Shown: positions 38,761 through 49,499 of the stretch, piece by piece
Layout: every line of letters begins with the position of its first letter
Numbering within the stretch: the stretch's first letter is position 1
Source: Colias croceus
Lineage: Eukaryota > Arthropoda > Insecta > Lepidoptera > Pieridae
NCBI RefSeq assembly: GCF_905220415.1
Contig: NC_059551.1
Span: forward strand, 7,512,001-7,576,000
Direction of reading: 5' to 3'
DNA: 64,000 bases
The notes under the pieces: generated by a model
Seen by the model: only the letters and a program-made list of their open reading frames with translations
Databases searched by the model: none
What the model was told of the DNA's origin: nothing
Made by a program: the position numbers and the translations under genes

Positions 38761-39233
38761 GTGTAAATAAATAAATAAATAAATAAAATCTTTATTTTGC
38801 TTTAAACATGGTCTTCAATGGTGATACAATTATATTAATAAAGCACAAACATGTTCAGCCAATACAAGCATGCAAAAATAATTACCATAAATGGTGTAAT
38901 GGAAGAAGGCTTCGTCGAAGGTCGAAATGATTTAATTTGCGTAATATTAATATGAGTGAAACATCTTTAGGTAAAATTTCAAGATCGCGTCATGGCAATA
39001 CCGTAACGTCATGGAGTAAGGCGACGATTCTTCTACAACGATCTTTGCATCTTGGTAATAGTGTGTGTACAAATTCACGCTGGATGTTTAGAAAATCATG
39101 TAATCTTTTAAACAGAAAACGAGTTTATACGTTATACGTTTTGAAGGGAAACCAGAGTGAAAACGAGTTTAAAAAATTGCAGATAATGACGGGGCAATGT
39201 GTGCTGACATTCATAACATATAAGAAAATATAG
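38761..39233 (-). repeat. Probable LINE 3' fragment with (AAAT)n tail
   Basis: At 38764-38790 a (taaa)n run is followed by atctttattttgctttaaac. In minus orientation this reads as a 3' UTR with an AATAAA-like signal followed by an (AAAT)n tail. The sequence to about 39233 is less AT-rich than its surroundings but has no recognisable LINE domain. The plus-strand frame at 38937-39233 shows no known domain. Confidence 0.4.
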
Positions 39234-39357
39234 AAAATAATACTAAACAAACCATACAGAGAAACCGCAAGAAAAAATAAAAAAATCGTATATAAAAAGT
39301 ATTATACTCATAAAGTAAATCTTGCAGAGTAATTTTCTCTACAAAAAGTATCTAATG

Positions 39358-39972
39358 ATATCCCACCAAAAACATAAATGTAAAATTTGGAGCCGAGTTC
39401 ATACGTTGACTTAATTTGCCAAAAAAGAAATGAGATCTAAATGTGTGCCAAGTTCTGCAGACAGTCCAGAAATTTATTTACAAAGATGTATTAAGTTCTT
39501 AGGTTGACTGAAAACTCAATTGTTTTATTTTCCCTTAGAGAACAATGTTTATTCCAAAATATAACTTTTTTAATTTGAATAATATAATTATTTTCACAAA
39601 GCAAACAACTAATGACCTATTGAACCCCATAATTTGATGAGGCTAGTTTTTAGAACCTCACAAAATATAAACAGTATGCAAAACTAGCCTCATCAAATTA
39701 TGGGGTTCAATAGGTCATTAGTTGTTTGCTTTGTGAAAATAATTATATTATTCAAATTAAAAAAGTTATATTTTGGAATAAACATTGTTCTCTAAGGGAA
39801 AATAAAACAATTGAGTTTTCAGTCAACCTAAGAACTTAATACATCTTTGTAAATAAATTTCTGGACTGTCTGCAGAACTTGGCACACATTTAGATCTCAT
39901 TTCTTTTTTGGCAAATTAAGTCAACGTATGAACTCGGCTCCAAATTTTACATTTATGTTTTTGGTGGGATAT
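39358..39972. repeat. Exact 293-bp inverted repeat with a 29-bp spacer
   Basis: Arm 1 (39358-39650) and arm 2 (39680-39972) are exact reverse complements over 293 bases, with no mismatch or gap found on reading both arms. The non-palindromic spacer is 39651-39679. The outer bases 39357 and 39973 no longer pair, and no target-site duplication is visible. The arms contain no recognisable protein or repeat family. A transcript through it would form a 293-bp perfect hairpin. It may be a recent inverted duplication, a hairpin-RNA source, a foldback element, or a library/assembly artefact. Confidence 0.95.
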
Positions 39973-41152
39973 ACATACAACCACTCAAACGTGGTAAAAG
40001 ATCACAGTCATACGATTTTTATATTGCAAAAAAAAACAGGTGTCCTCTAAGCATCACGCATCACTAGTCCATTTACTGGTAAGATTACAAATTATACCAA
40101 CTGATTGAAATCGTATAACATAATATTATATGAAACAAACAAAAATATTCTACCTAGGTACTACACATTCATTTCAATTGCTACGGATTGGGCTAAAAGT
40201 ATTCGACGCATTTATGCAATGTACTACGTGCGTACTGCGTATGTTAGTTTAAGGAAAAATGCGTGTTATTTTACATGTGAATTACTGACAGTGTCATAAG
40301 AAACTCGCCTTATTCGACATCATTTATCAGCCGGGTTGATTAGCCAATTCGAAGGGACTCAATTATTTCATCATTTGCCGTCAAGTTTTTTCAAAGAAAC
40401 CAGTTTAGGTCCACATTGAACATATTTATGTGTATGACCTATTACGAAATATCAAGGTCGATTTGTTTCAAAACGTTAGAAAAAAACAGAGAAATCACGT
40501 TACATGTAATAAAAATCACATGGAAATGACGATAATTTCAATTCCAATTACCACTATGTAAATTCATAATTGCTACATTCGATTTTTTGTAACCGATTTC
40601 ATTATAGAACCCATCCCATTTATTGGTTTATTATAATTAAATGTGTGAAGTTTCTTGGCATTTAATAACTTTACATGTAGATTTGATTAGAAAAAAAAAC
40701 TCTATAAAAATGTAGAGCGGATTAAATCTATCTATCTTCTTTATTAGTTTTAAATCCATTTAAGAGACTTAAATAATTTTCAAATTTATACTAGTTTGAT
40801 ATTTTAAATAGGCGTGTTACCACGTGCCAAAAATTACAATTAAATAACAATAAGTAATAACTTTAATTAAAATAATCCGCTTGTCTGTTTATCGTGTATT
40901 TTGATCGCGAGGAATGCAGTTGCGATTTAAAGCACTCTTAGATTAATCTCTCAAGGCTCGTCATTATTCATACATTCCTATTGAACTTGTTATGTTACTG
41001 ATCTTTATTTCAAAGATATATTATTGCAATAGCGAGGATTTTGGTAGATACCGTCAGTTAATTGAAACTGCGAATGCAAATGCAAAGTTGACATAGCTAA
41101 TAAGTTAAATATTTTTACTAACATTCAATTGATTTAATTGATTTCATAAAAT
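39973..41152. other. AT-rich stretch without recognisable features
   Basis: No coding region or repeat was recognised. Confidence 0.45.
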
Positions 41153-41659
41153 ACTAGCGGTCCGCCCCGGCTTCGCCCGTGGTACATATTAACGTTTTCT
41201 CTACATAAGAACCATCCTCGTACTTCAAGGAATATAATAAAAAAAGAATTATCGAAATCGGTTCAGCCGTTCTCGAGTTATGGAATTACAACGAAAAGTG
41301 GCATTGATTTTTATATATTAGACTAGCGGTCCGCCCCGGCTTCGCCCGTGGTACATGTTTACGTTTTCTCTACATAAGAACCATCCTCGTACTTCAAGGA
41401 ATATAATAAAAAAAGAATTATCGAAATCGGTTCAGCCGTTCTCGAGTTATGGAATTACAACGAAAAGTGGCATTGATTTTTATATATTAGACTAGCGGTC
41501 CGCCCCGGCTTCGCCCGTGGTACATATTAACGTTTTCTCTACATAAGAACCATCCTCGTACTTCAAGGAATATAATAAAAAAAGAATTATCGAAATCGGT
41601 TCAGCCGTTCTCGAGTTATGGAATTACAACGAAAAGTGGCATTGATTTTTATATATTAG
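41153..41659 (-). mobile_element. Three head-to-tail 169-bp Helitron copies
   Basis: Units run 41153-41321, 41322-41490 and 41491-41659, exactly 169 bp each. Units 1 and 3 look identical; unit 2 differs at two positions (acatgtttacg instead of acatattaacg). On the minus strand each starts TCTAATATATAAAAATCAAT and ends GGGGCGGACCGCTAG, with CTAG joined directly to the next TCTAAT. Head-to-tail junctions without spacer are known for Helitrons replicating by rolling circle. The same family occurs at 1-89 and 21004-21179. Confidence 0.85.
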
Positions 41660-44370
41660 AGAAGAAGAAGATATATCGAGTTTTCAAGTTAGTTTCAGAT
41701 AAACTCCATCCATAGATATTATATATAACATGAATGTTTACCTTTTAATTTCTCCGTGAATGTCGGGACTCGGGGCGTACCTAAGCTTCAATTTTATCAA
41801 CTCTATCGATTATTTATCAACATTTATTTTTATCTAATTTCATATAAAGTGTGACTATTGGTTGATAAGTATTTTGCATTAGAAATTTACATAAAAGTTT
41901 TAACACGAATTTGAAAATTAATTTAGAAATGGGGAAATTCTGAAGGAAGCGATTAGTCACGATATGATGGTGAACGATATACACCGTACATAAGCATTCA
42001 CAGTAATTAGAAAATATAATAATCGTCTAAAAGTAAATAACCTTCCTGGTTTTTACTTTTTAGTGGAGAAAAATAAAGAAATGGAGATCCATCTAAACTC
42101 ACTTCACAAAAAGACAATAATAACTTATTTTGATTGTTTCATGTATTTCTTTCCCTCTTAAAGTCACAATCAAACAGTCGAAATTACGAATTTCCAAATT
42201 ACACCATAATTACCTCAATTCCGCCAACCTAACATTAAATTCAATTTCAGATTCATTTGCTCGTCTGAATCCGCCATCAATACCGTTAGCACAATCATGA
42301 GTCTTGATGCTTTTCGAAATTCATTATTTTAATTTGCGAAACGTCCTTGAGTGTACATGCCGGTCACGTGGCCACTTATATATAATGAAAAAAGCGAAAA
42401 GGACGCAGGGGATAAACACCGGTTCCTGAATGGACAGTCGCGTATAAAACCCTTAACCGGATTTCTTTCAATAAATTATTGAAAGCACTTTGTGGCGATG
42501 AAGTTATAAATCTGACATTGAAACCGGATCGTTCATTGTGCGGATAAGCTGAGACGAATGATATATAGCTGACAAACGTTAACAGTCGTTTGCGATTTTG
42601 CTTTACGGATAATAAATAGTACGAATATTATAAATGCGAATCGCACTTACATTTGTCCGTCTAGATTTACATTTTGCGACATTTATTACAGGCATTATAC
42701 AATTCTAGATTAAAGGGACAATTTTTCATTTACATTTTAAAATTATGGTTCTGCCGTTCAACTTTATTGGCGTGCTGAATATTCACTGGAAGTGCATAAT
42801 GTATGGATAAAGATTAGAAAATGAATGCGGTTTTTATATCCATATAGATTCGTTGTGGTGAGTTAGGTATTTGATTTAAATTAAAATAATTTATCAAAGT
42901 GAAGTTTATTTATTTATTTTATAACTCTAGGAACTAGCCTAGACTGGACATGATTGTAGTATTTATATGATTACAAAAATAAATATATTATTTAGGCTTC
43001 ATAGTTACCATTCATGTTGATGTTGTGAAATGTATAGGAATTTACAATAACTTTATTTATACTTTATAGTTTTTAATGCCTTATATTAAATTAAATTAAT
43101 ATTTCCTTGTTTACACGGCTGTACCACAATAACTGCGCAAGATTGTCACGTCGTGAATCGTAACCAAGCCCTGCGGAATTTATAGAAACATTTCGTCACA
43201 AATATTAAACGTTCGCTTTGTAATAGATGTTATTATTGTATTAATTTATTATAGCAACGTTTGCGTTTATAGGTTTTCGAAATAATGCTATAAAATATTC
43301 GAATATTGTAAAACTTGGTAGATAGGTAAATATTAACGTTGAAGGGTTATCTTCAACTAAAACTTGTTATGCTACTGTTTATGTTCTTGTTTCAGCTACT
43401 ACAATAGCTATTGCTGCTTCTGTAAATGTACTTCTACAAGTTAACTGGTTGTTTTTTTTTTCATCCCCTTTCCTACAATCAATTATATTCAAAACAGTTA
43501 GCCTTTAAAAGTAAACAGAGTTAATAAGTTGCAGTTATTAAACTAAATTACTAATTAGGCTAACGAGGACACTTCACATACTACATATTATGATACAGGA
43601 TTATTTCTTAAGTAATAACTGTGTTTTTCCTTAGCAGTCTATATCAGATAGTTTCTTGCTACACTTTTTACTTATAACGACACCTACCACAACCAGGGCA
43701 TTCGCTTCTGGAGAAGTGATAAATGAACGGATACCTCTCTTTCTTTTTACCATAAACATGTTGATGACATTAATGAAACCAGAATTCACATGTCTACACT
43801 GTATTAAAAATAAATCGTTATAAATACAAACTCGTTCTACATTATACATCACACCCATTGTCTACTACAAAATAAAACCCAAACAAAGCCAAATGTTTTA
43901 ACATGTACATAATTTATAAAGCGAAATAAGCGTTAACAAACTCGGCTATACCAACATGTATCATTACAGGCCTCATTGCTAAGCCAACAGTATCATTTGC
44001 AATGAACATTGGTTATTAAAAAACTAGCCCTGAACAACTTTCTGTCTCTTATTATAGACCAGCAAAAAGTTATAGATAAGATACTATATACATTGTGGAT
44101 ATGTCGTTGCAGTATGAATAATGCTAGGGGACTGCATACATGTAAACGGAGTGGGTGGAGGATTTAAAATAATTTCCCTACAGAGTAAGTGCTGTTAGCT
44201 GATGAAATGTCTGCTCTTTCAAAATAATGGTGGCCAGACGTTTGCATTAACTCAATATAACCATTTTTAATGAGCAAGAAACTAGAAACATTTTCTGTAA
44301 TACCTACCTGTTATATTTTCAACATTTTACATGAATGAAAGGTAGTTTTATGTTTCACACTTTTGACAAT
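41660..44370. other. AT-rich stretch with a small LINE-tail-like segment
   Basis: A possible (TTTA)n LINE tail lies near 42905-42975. The interval 42230-42600 is less AT-rich than its surroundings and contains the 21-bp palindrome ctttcaataaattattgaaag (written as 42465-42485) but no open frame of note. Function is unknown. Confidence 0.4.
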
Positions 44371-44376
44371 ATTGAG

Positions 44377-44414
44377 GGAAGCAATAGACGGAAATAGTTC
44401 CGTCTATTGCTTCC
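44377..44414. repeat. Perfect 17-bp stem hairpin, 4-nt loop
   Basis: ggaagcaatagacggaa (44377-44393) and its exact complement (44398-44414) flank the loop atag. With one G-T pair the stem extends to 20 pairs. The stem is shorter than a normal animal pre-microRNA, so a microRNA is not claimed. Confidence 0.9.
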
Positions 44415-44631
44415 TTCTAATTTACAAATGGGCAATACTATTATGTGCTGCTATAGTATATATACCCTATACTGGAAAATAAATCAAAGGTTGGAGTTAT
44501 TCACTACGATGAATCTTACGAATGTTACCGTATAAATGTGTGTGTATGTCACCTTAATTGTATCGCATACTAATTGAAACTTACGATATTATCGAGCAGA
44601 TATTACGAATGACAATAATTTACAATTCTAA

Positions 44632-45690
44632 TTACATTGCAATGTGATTTGTGAACTTTTTGCTTAGTAATTTAAATAATATCATATTGATTATTTTTTT
44701 TGTCTAATCTGACCTGTATACACTTGATTAGTTTGCGAAAAATGCCCGGTTTCAATATTAGCATATTATGATTTTATTACTTAATTTGTACCAGCAATGT
44801 TTATTTATTTTTATCGTAATTATGAGTTAATTAAATAAGTAATACTTATTATTGTTTAATTAGAATAATAAGATGATTTTAAGTAATAACTTGTGTCTTA
44901 TATCGTTGTATTTATTTATGCTTATAATATAGCTATTAGATTTAAAAATAATTTTGTCTCAGGCCTGAGCATGTTTTGTACATTTGGACAGATTTTATTT
45001 TTCCCAAGAGCAAATCTCAATGAGGATGGTAAAAATGATGAAACGTCGCGAGGACAGCCTGAAGCAGGCTTTTTTAATGCAAAAGTAAAATTACCTAGAT
45101 GGGATTATACGTAGTTAATTTTAATTATATAATTGAAGATAATAAGAAAATCTCATTAAAAAACAATTCCATACTTTCAGGGACTTTTTATGTTTGTGTG
45201 ACTATTCAATATATATTTAATTATTATGTCATTCGGCTATAGAATATTAATTAGTGTTTAAGTTGTAATCGTTATATCGGCTAGTGTTACAAAATAAGAG
45301 AAACCGCGAACCCGTATAAAGCAGAATTTATGTAATATGATAAAAATTACCAAATAGTGAAAACATTTCATTAGTTAATTAGCAATGTATAGAAAATTCT
45401 ATTTATATGTTATCTTGATAATAACGTGGATTTTTGTTGAGGCAATGACTACTTTTAGATCTTCTTCTTTCTTTGCTAATAACTTCTCACTGTACACTTA
45501 AAATGGAGAAATACTTGATTTTTCTATGTTATTGATTCAAGAAAATTTATTTTCCTCAAGAAAGTTTCTTGATTCTCGAATAACGTAGCCTATACAATAT
45601 ACATGTTTTATGAACGGAGCTGGGGCTGGGGGTGATGTGCTAGTGTTACATCGCAATGTGATTTGTGAACTTTTTGCTTAGTAATTTAAA
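44632..45690 (+). repeat. Pair of 45-bp direct repeats 1014 bp apart
   Basis: Copies lie at 44632-44676 and 45646-45690. They differ at one base and share gcaatgtgatttgtgaactt followed by tttgcttagtaatttaaa. The ~970 bp between has no recognised element. The repeat may mark an old insertion, a duplication, or a dispersed motif. Confidence 0.9.
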
Positions 45691-45848
45691 CAACCAACAT
45701 ATGTGCTAGTATGAAACAATTCCACAATATAATATGTATCGCAAAGGAAACGTTCTGTATATCCTGTTGCATTGATATCGTTATATTATTTTCCATAGAG
45801 TTTCCAGGAAAAATAGAACATAAACATCCACTATTTCCACTACTCTAC

Positions 45849-46164
45849 ATACTTTATTCATCATCATCATCATCAGCCCATATACGTTCCCACTGCTGGG
45901 ACACGGGCCTCCTATGAGGGTACAGGCCATAATCCAGGGTTGGCGGATGACACATGTCGTCGAACTTTTTTAATTCTTCGACATGTCGGTTTCCTCACGA
46001 TGTTTTCCTTCACCGTTCGAGCAGTGGTGATGTTACAACATGCGCAGATAAATTGAAAAATCAATTTATTTCCTGCGCGCTTGCCTGGTCTCGAACCACG
46101 GACTTATCGATTCGAAGTCCGAGGTCTCACCACTGAGCCACCACTGCTCTTGCAATACTTTATT
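45849..46164 (-). mobile_element. tRNA-derived SINE with 10-bp target-site duplication
   Basis: The direct repeat atactttatt flanks the element (45849-45858 and 46155-46164). On the minus strand the 5' head reads TGGCTCAGTGGTGAG (A-box-like) and, 45 bases on, GGTTCGAGACC (B-box-like), so it derives from a tRNA and carries an internal Pol III promoter. The body includes a region shared with 49239-49395. The 3' end is a (TGA)n tail, seen as catcatcatcatcat on the plus strand. The copy looks full length at about 296 bp. Confidence 0.85.
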
Positions 46165-46206
46165 ACATAATGCTAAAACCGAGATAATGAATTGACGATT
46201 AAATTA

Positions 46207-46426
46207 TCTACACTAATATTATAAAGAGGAAAACTTTGTTTGTTTGTTTGATTGTAATGAATAGGCTCATAAACTACTGGACCGATTTTAAAAATTCTTT
46301 CACCATTCGAAAGCTACATTATCCACGAGTAACATAGGCTAGGTTTTATCCCGGAAATCCCACGGGAACGGGAACTATGCGGGTTTTTCTTTGAAAACAC
46401 GGGCGAAGCCGCAGGCGGAAAGCTAG
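46207..46426 (+). mobile_element. Full-length short Helitron
   Basis: It starts TCTACACTAATATTATAAAG after A and ends caggcggaaagCTAG before T. It is the same family as 453-654, sharing cccacgggaacgggaactat. This is the best-preserved copy of that subfamily here. Confidence 0.8.
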
Positions 46427-49090
46427 TTAATAATAAATGTAGATGAATTATATTTTCGGGCTTACGAAATGTGCAATCGATATTTCAATGAAAAATCTAA
46501 TAAAATTCTTTAGAAAATTGGTATTTCAAGTCCTAACGGCCTGAATCATGAGCTTCTAAAGACCTAGTCAGTGTCTTAAACTCAAACATTTATTTATTCG
46601 ATTAGTCTTCTTCTAGAAGTACTTTTGAATCGTCATTATAGTTTTAACATGAACCACCGCAACCACATAATTATTACTAATTACTAGAAAAAAAAAACAT
46701 CCTAACATATAAATCCTACGTTTGAAATCCTAAATGTAGTTATATCAATCAAAAAATATAATTTGCTCTACTCTGGTAAAAAAAGCCAAATCTGTATTTA
46801 TTACCTAAACATATAGTTCTACCGTTGATTACCAGGCGACCAGGAAGCAGTAGCAGATTAGTAGCCACAAGGCGTGAAGGACGCTTCCTAATGGTTACCA
46901 CGTGCGCTCGCGTGGGACCAGCACCGCTCTCACATGAGTGTGAAGATTAATGAACCCTTCTATGCTAATATCATTTTATTGATATTATAACAAGTATTTA
47001 TTATAATGTACCTATTCATTTTGGTTATCACGATAGGTACTTATTGATATTTTTTTAATTTTCAGGAGCAGTCCTCTTCCTGTTTTCGCCCAGGAGAACT
47101 TCTTCCTGCATAAAAAAATGGTTTTGCTGCTAATTACTTTGTGCAATGTATCTACCTTCTAAGCTTTTTGAAATTATGGCTAGTTACTTTTAATTTAAAC
47201 CTTTGAACTATGACAATTCTTAGATTAATAAATAGCCCTAAAACATTTCATCTATCATCTATATAATGCCATATTAAATTAAAGCCCATTGCGAATTGGG
47301 CGAAACAATAAAACAGCGGGAGCTCTTTGACCACACAGGATTGTTTATTTAGAAGTACGCCACATTTGAACGCTATTATATTTCACTAGCTTACCGACAC
47401 TACATCAGCATTCCTTTCAGCGCAATCGCAATTATATTTCACGCGATTTAACATCTTCCTAGTCAGGCATAGAGCATAAAGTCTTGTGAAGTATTTCACA
47501 CAAGGAAATGCCTTGTGCTGGATATCGGCCCAAAAGTGACCCGACACATGTTGTCGATGTTCCTAGAATCGCGAGTTTGCTTCTAAATGAGCCTCATTTG
47601 TCTTTTCAATGTTTGGGACATAATTTAACGACCTGTTGCCTTTAGTGTCGTGTTACTATATTGTAAGATTGATGATCATTTTTTATTTTAGAACTGTAAA
47701 AACATATATGATCTTCAATTTTAGTTCCCAAACATAACAAAGTAGAAGTTGATTTTTACAACTTTTTATAATATCATAAATTCTCTTGTACTGTGATAAT
47801 AAATCGAGATATCAAACGAAAATTTTCCCTTATTTCACGTCGAAGGTATCAGCCACTATCTATAAGCATTGTTAGTGTGCTAAATAAAACCTACTAATGT
47901 GTTTAATCCACACTTTTAAGGCTTGCTATGCACATTGAATTTTATGTACATGCGCTTATAGGTATTCGTAATAAGGCATTACTTAGCGCAGATCATCGGA
48001 TGCAAGGTTAATCAATACCTTTTCTAGCTTCCAACGCTTGTAAGAGACATTGTTTTGGAACTTAAAAGCTTTTTTTAGGAATAACATGTGGTTATCTACT
48101 CAGACTCGTATGAATATAACCTTTCATCTCTGTGTATAGTTCGTTTATTGTTATCTATAACACGTATTTTTTTGTTCCTGACAACACGCAAGCATTAAAG
48201 CCAATACGCTTCGGCAACTGTAGGTATTTAATAAGTTTATCTATTATCACAATATATATTTTTAATTTCAATTTTATAAAAAGCAGTATTGCATAATTCG
48301 TAACGTATTTTTTAAAACTAAACATCTCTTTGAAACATTCCGATCTCACACAGAGCAGTGTACATTTTGTGAGTGTACAGTTACATCCTCTCCTTTGTTG
48401 TCGGTCGCCGCCCGATCTATTGTAAACTTACACTGTGTTTGGTTATAATTAATAACGGCCTGCAAATCCTTCCTGGTCGGAATAGGTGTTAAATTCCCTT
48501 TGTAAGCTTTCAATATTTGGAATACAATGTTTATGTGAGAGCAATTAATAACTAGAATTAAGGCAGCTGTAGTTTTGTACAAGATATATTCGGTCGAACA
48601 CTGAAACATTGTCTTTTAATTTTTTCAAATCTATTTTTGTCCCATAAGTGAGAAACTCAATCCAGTACTTACCTTAATATAAGAAAGTCTTTAAAATAGT
48701 TTGTAAATCTACATTTTTTTAGATTGAGTTAACGTTACAAAATGCAGTAACAGGTTGTTTCTACTTATCAAAGAAATTAAACTTACTTCTTATTTTATCT
48801 CCATTATTTTCCTCCTAGTCCTCCTGCTATTCCACAGCCAAATATTTTTATCCTCTTTATGTACACAGGATTTAACATAAATAATTTATTATTAGACGAG
48901 GTCATCTGATATGACTCAAAAGTATACAAGAAGTAGCAAAACCTTCGAATAACTAAGCCCAAAGACAATAAAGGTCGCTGACACCCGTGGGACGGAACAC
49001 GATAATTGCGTTTGATGCGATGTAGGTGTATCTTCGTAATTAATTATTATTTATTTAGCAGGAAATATGCAGATATCATAAATTATGTTA
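46427..49090. other. AT-rich stretch with two patches of possible exon-like sequence
   Basis: A GC-richer patch lies at 46830-46945 (accaggcgaccaggaagcag ... gctcgcgtgggaccagcacc). At 47067 a tttttttaattttcag splice-acceptor-like string precedes a frame reading SSPLPVFAQENFFLHKKMVL and a stop. Neither has a recognisable domain, and neither is called a gene. Confidence 0.3.
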
Positions 49091-49091
49091 A

Positions 49092-49396
49092 CATTACCAC
49101 TGCTTGAATGACTTATGTTCCTGGGTCGCCTAACTGAGGCAATGGAATCCATGACAGTGCTCCGTCAGATGTTTCTATTGAGAGCTTCCCTTTTGGATCT
49201 CGCTCCAAGTTTTCCCGATTTTCTTGAATGGTTGATTGGTGAAGGAAAACATCGTGAGGAAACGGACGAAGAATCAAAAGTTCGGCCACATGTGACATTT
49301 GCCCACCAGCATTTGGCCAGCTTGGACAATAGCCTGTACTCTCATAGGAGGCTCGTGTCCCAGCAGCGGGAGCGTGGGCCGATGATACATACATAC
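49092..49396 (+). mobile_element. SINE/LINE 3'-end element sharing the 3' domain of the SINE at 45849-46164
   Basis: From 49239 onward it matches the minus-strand SINE: ggtgaaggaaaacatcgtga, then a spacer, then ctcataggaggctcgtgtcc and cagcagcgggagcgt, ending ggccgatgatacatacata. The first ~140 bases have no tRNA-like head and differ completely from the SINE. It could be the 3' end of the partner LINE or a second SINE family. The plus-strand frame of 124 residues across it (49115-49489) is judged accidental. Confidence 0.6.
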
Positions 49397-49499
49397 TTCA
49401 TGGCCGATTATGCACATAATATCTGTGAAAAGCATGTGAAAATGGTTAAAGTTTTTGTAGGAAACGAGGAGAACGAGAATAAGAATTAAGTTACACGAA

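Noticed and set aside
41153..41659. Regularly spaced repeats that could suggest a CRISPR-like array
   Set aside because: Units are 169 bp, contiguous without spacers, and match Helitron ends; the genome is eukaryotic.
44377..44414. Hairpin as a microRNA precursor
   Set aside because: The stem is only 17-20 pairs with a 4-nt loop, too short for a normal animal pre-microRNA.
44893..45114. 73-codon frame with FPRANLNEDGKNDETSRGQPEAGFF preceded by a tttgtctcag acceptor-like string
   Set aside because: No recognisable domain, no matching upstream exon, and such frames are expected in a window this long; kept out of the gene list.
47067..47164. Possible terminal exon after tttttttaattttcag, reading SSPLPVFAQENFF
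   Set aside because: The acceptor is plausible, but there is no domain, no donor partner and no conservation evidence.
49115..49489. 124-codon open frame
   Set aside because: It overlaps the retroposon sharing the SINE 3' domain; the frame follows no known protein.
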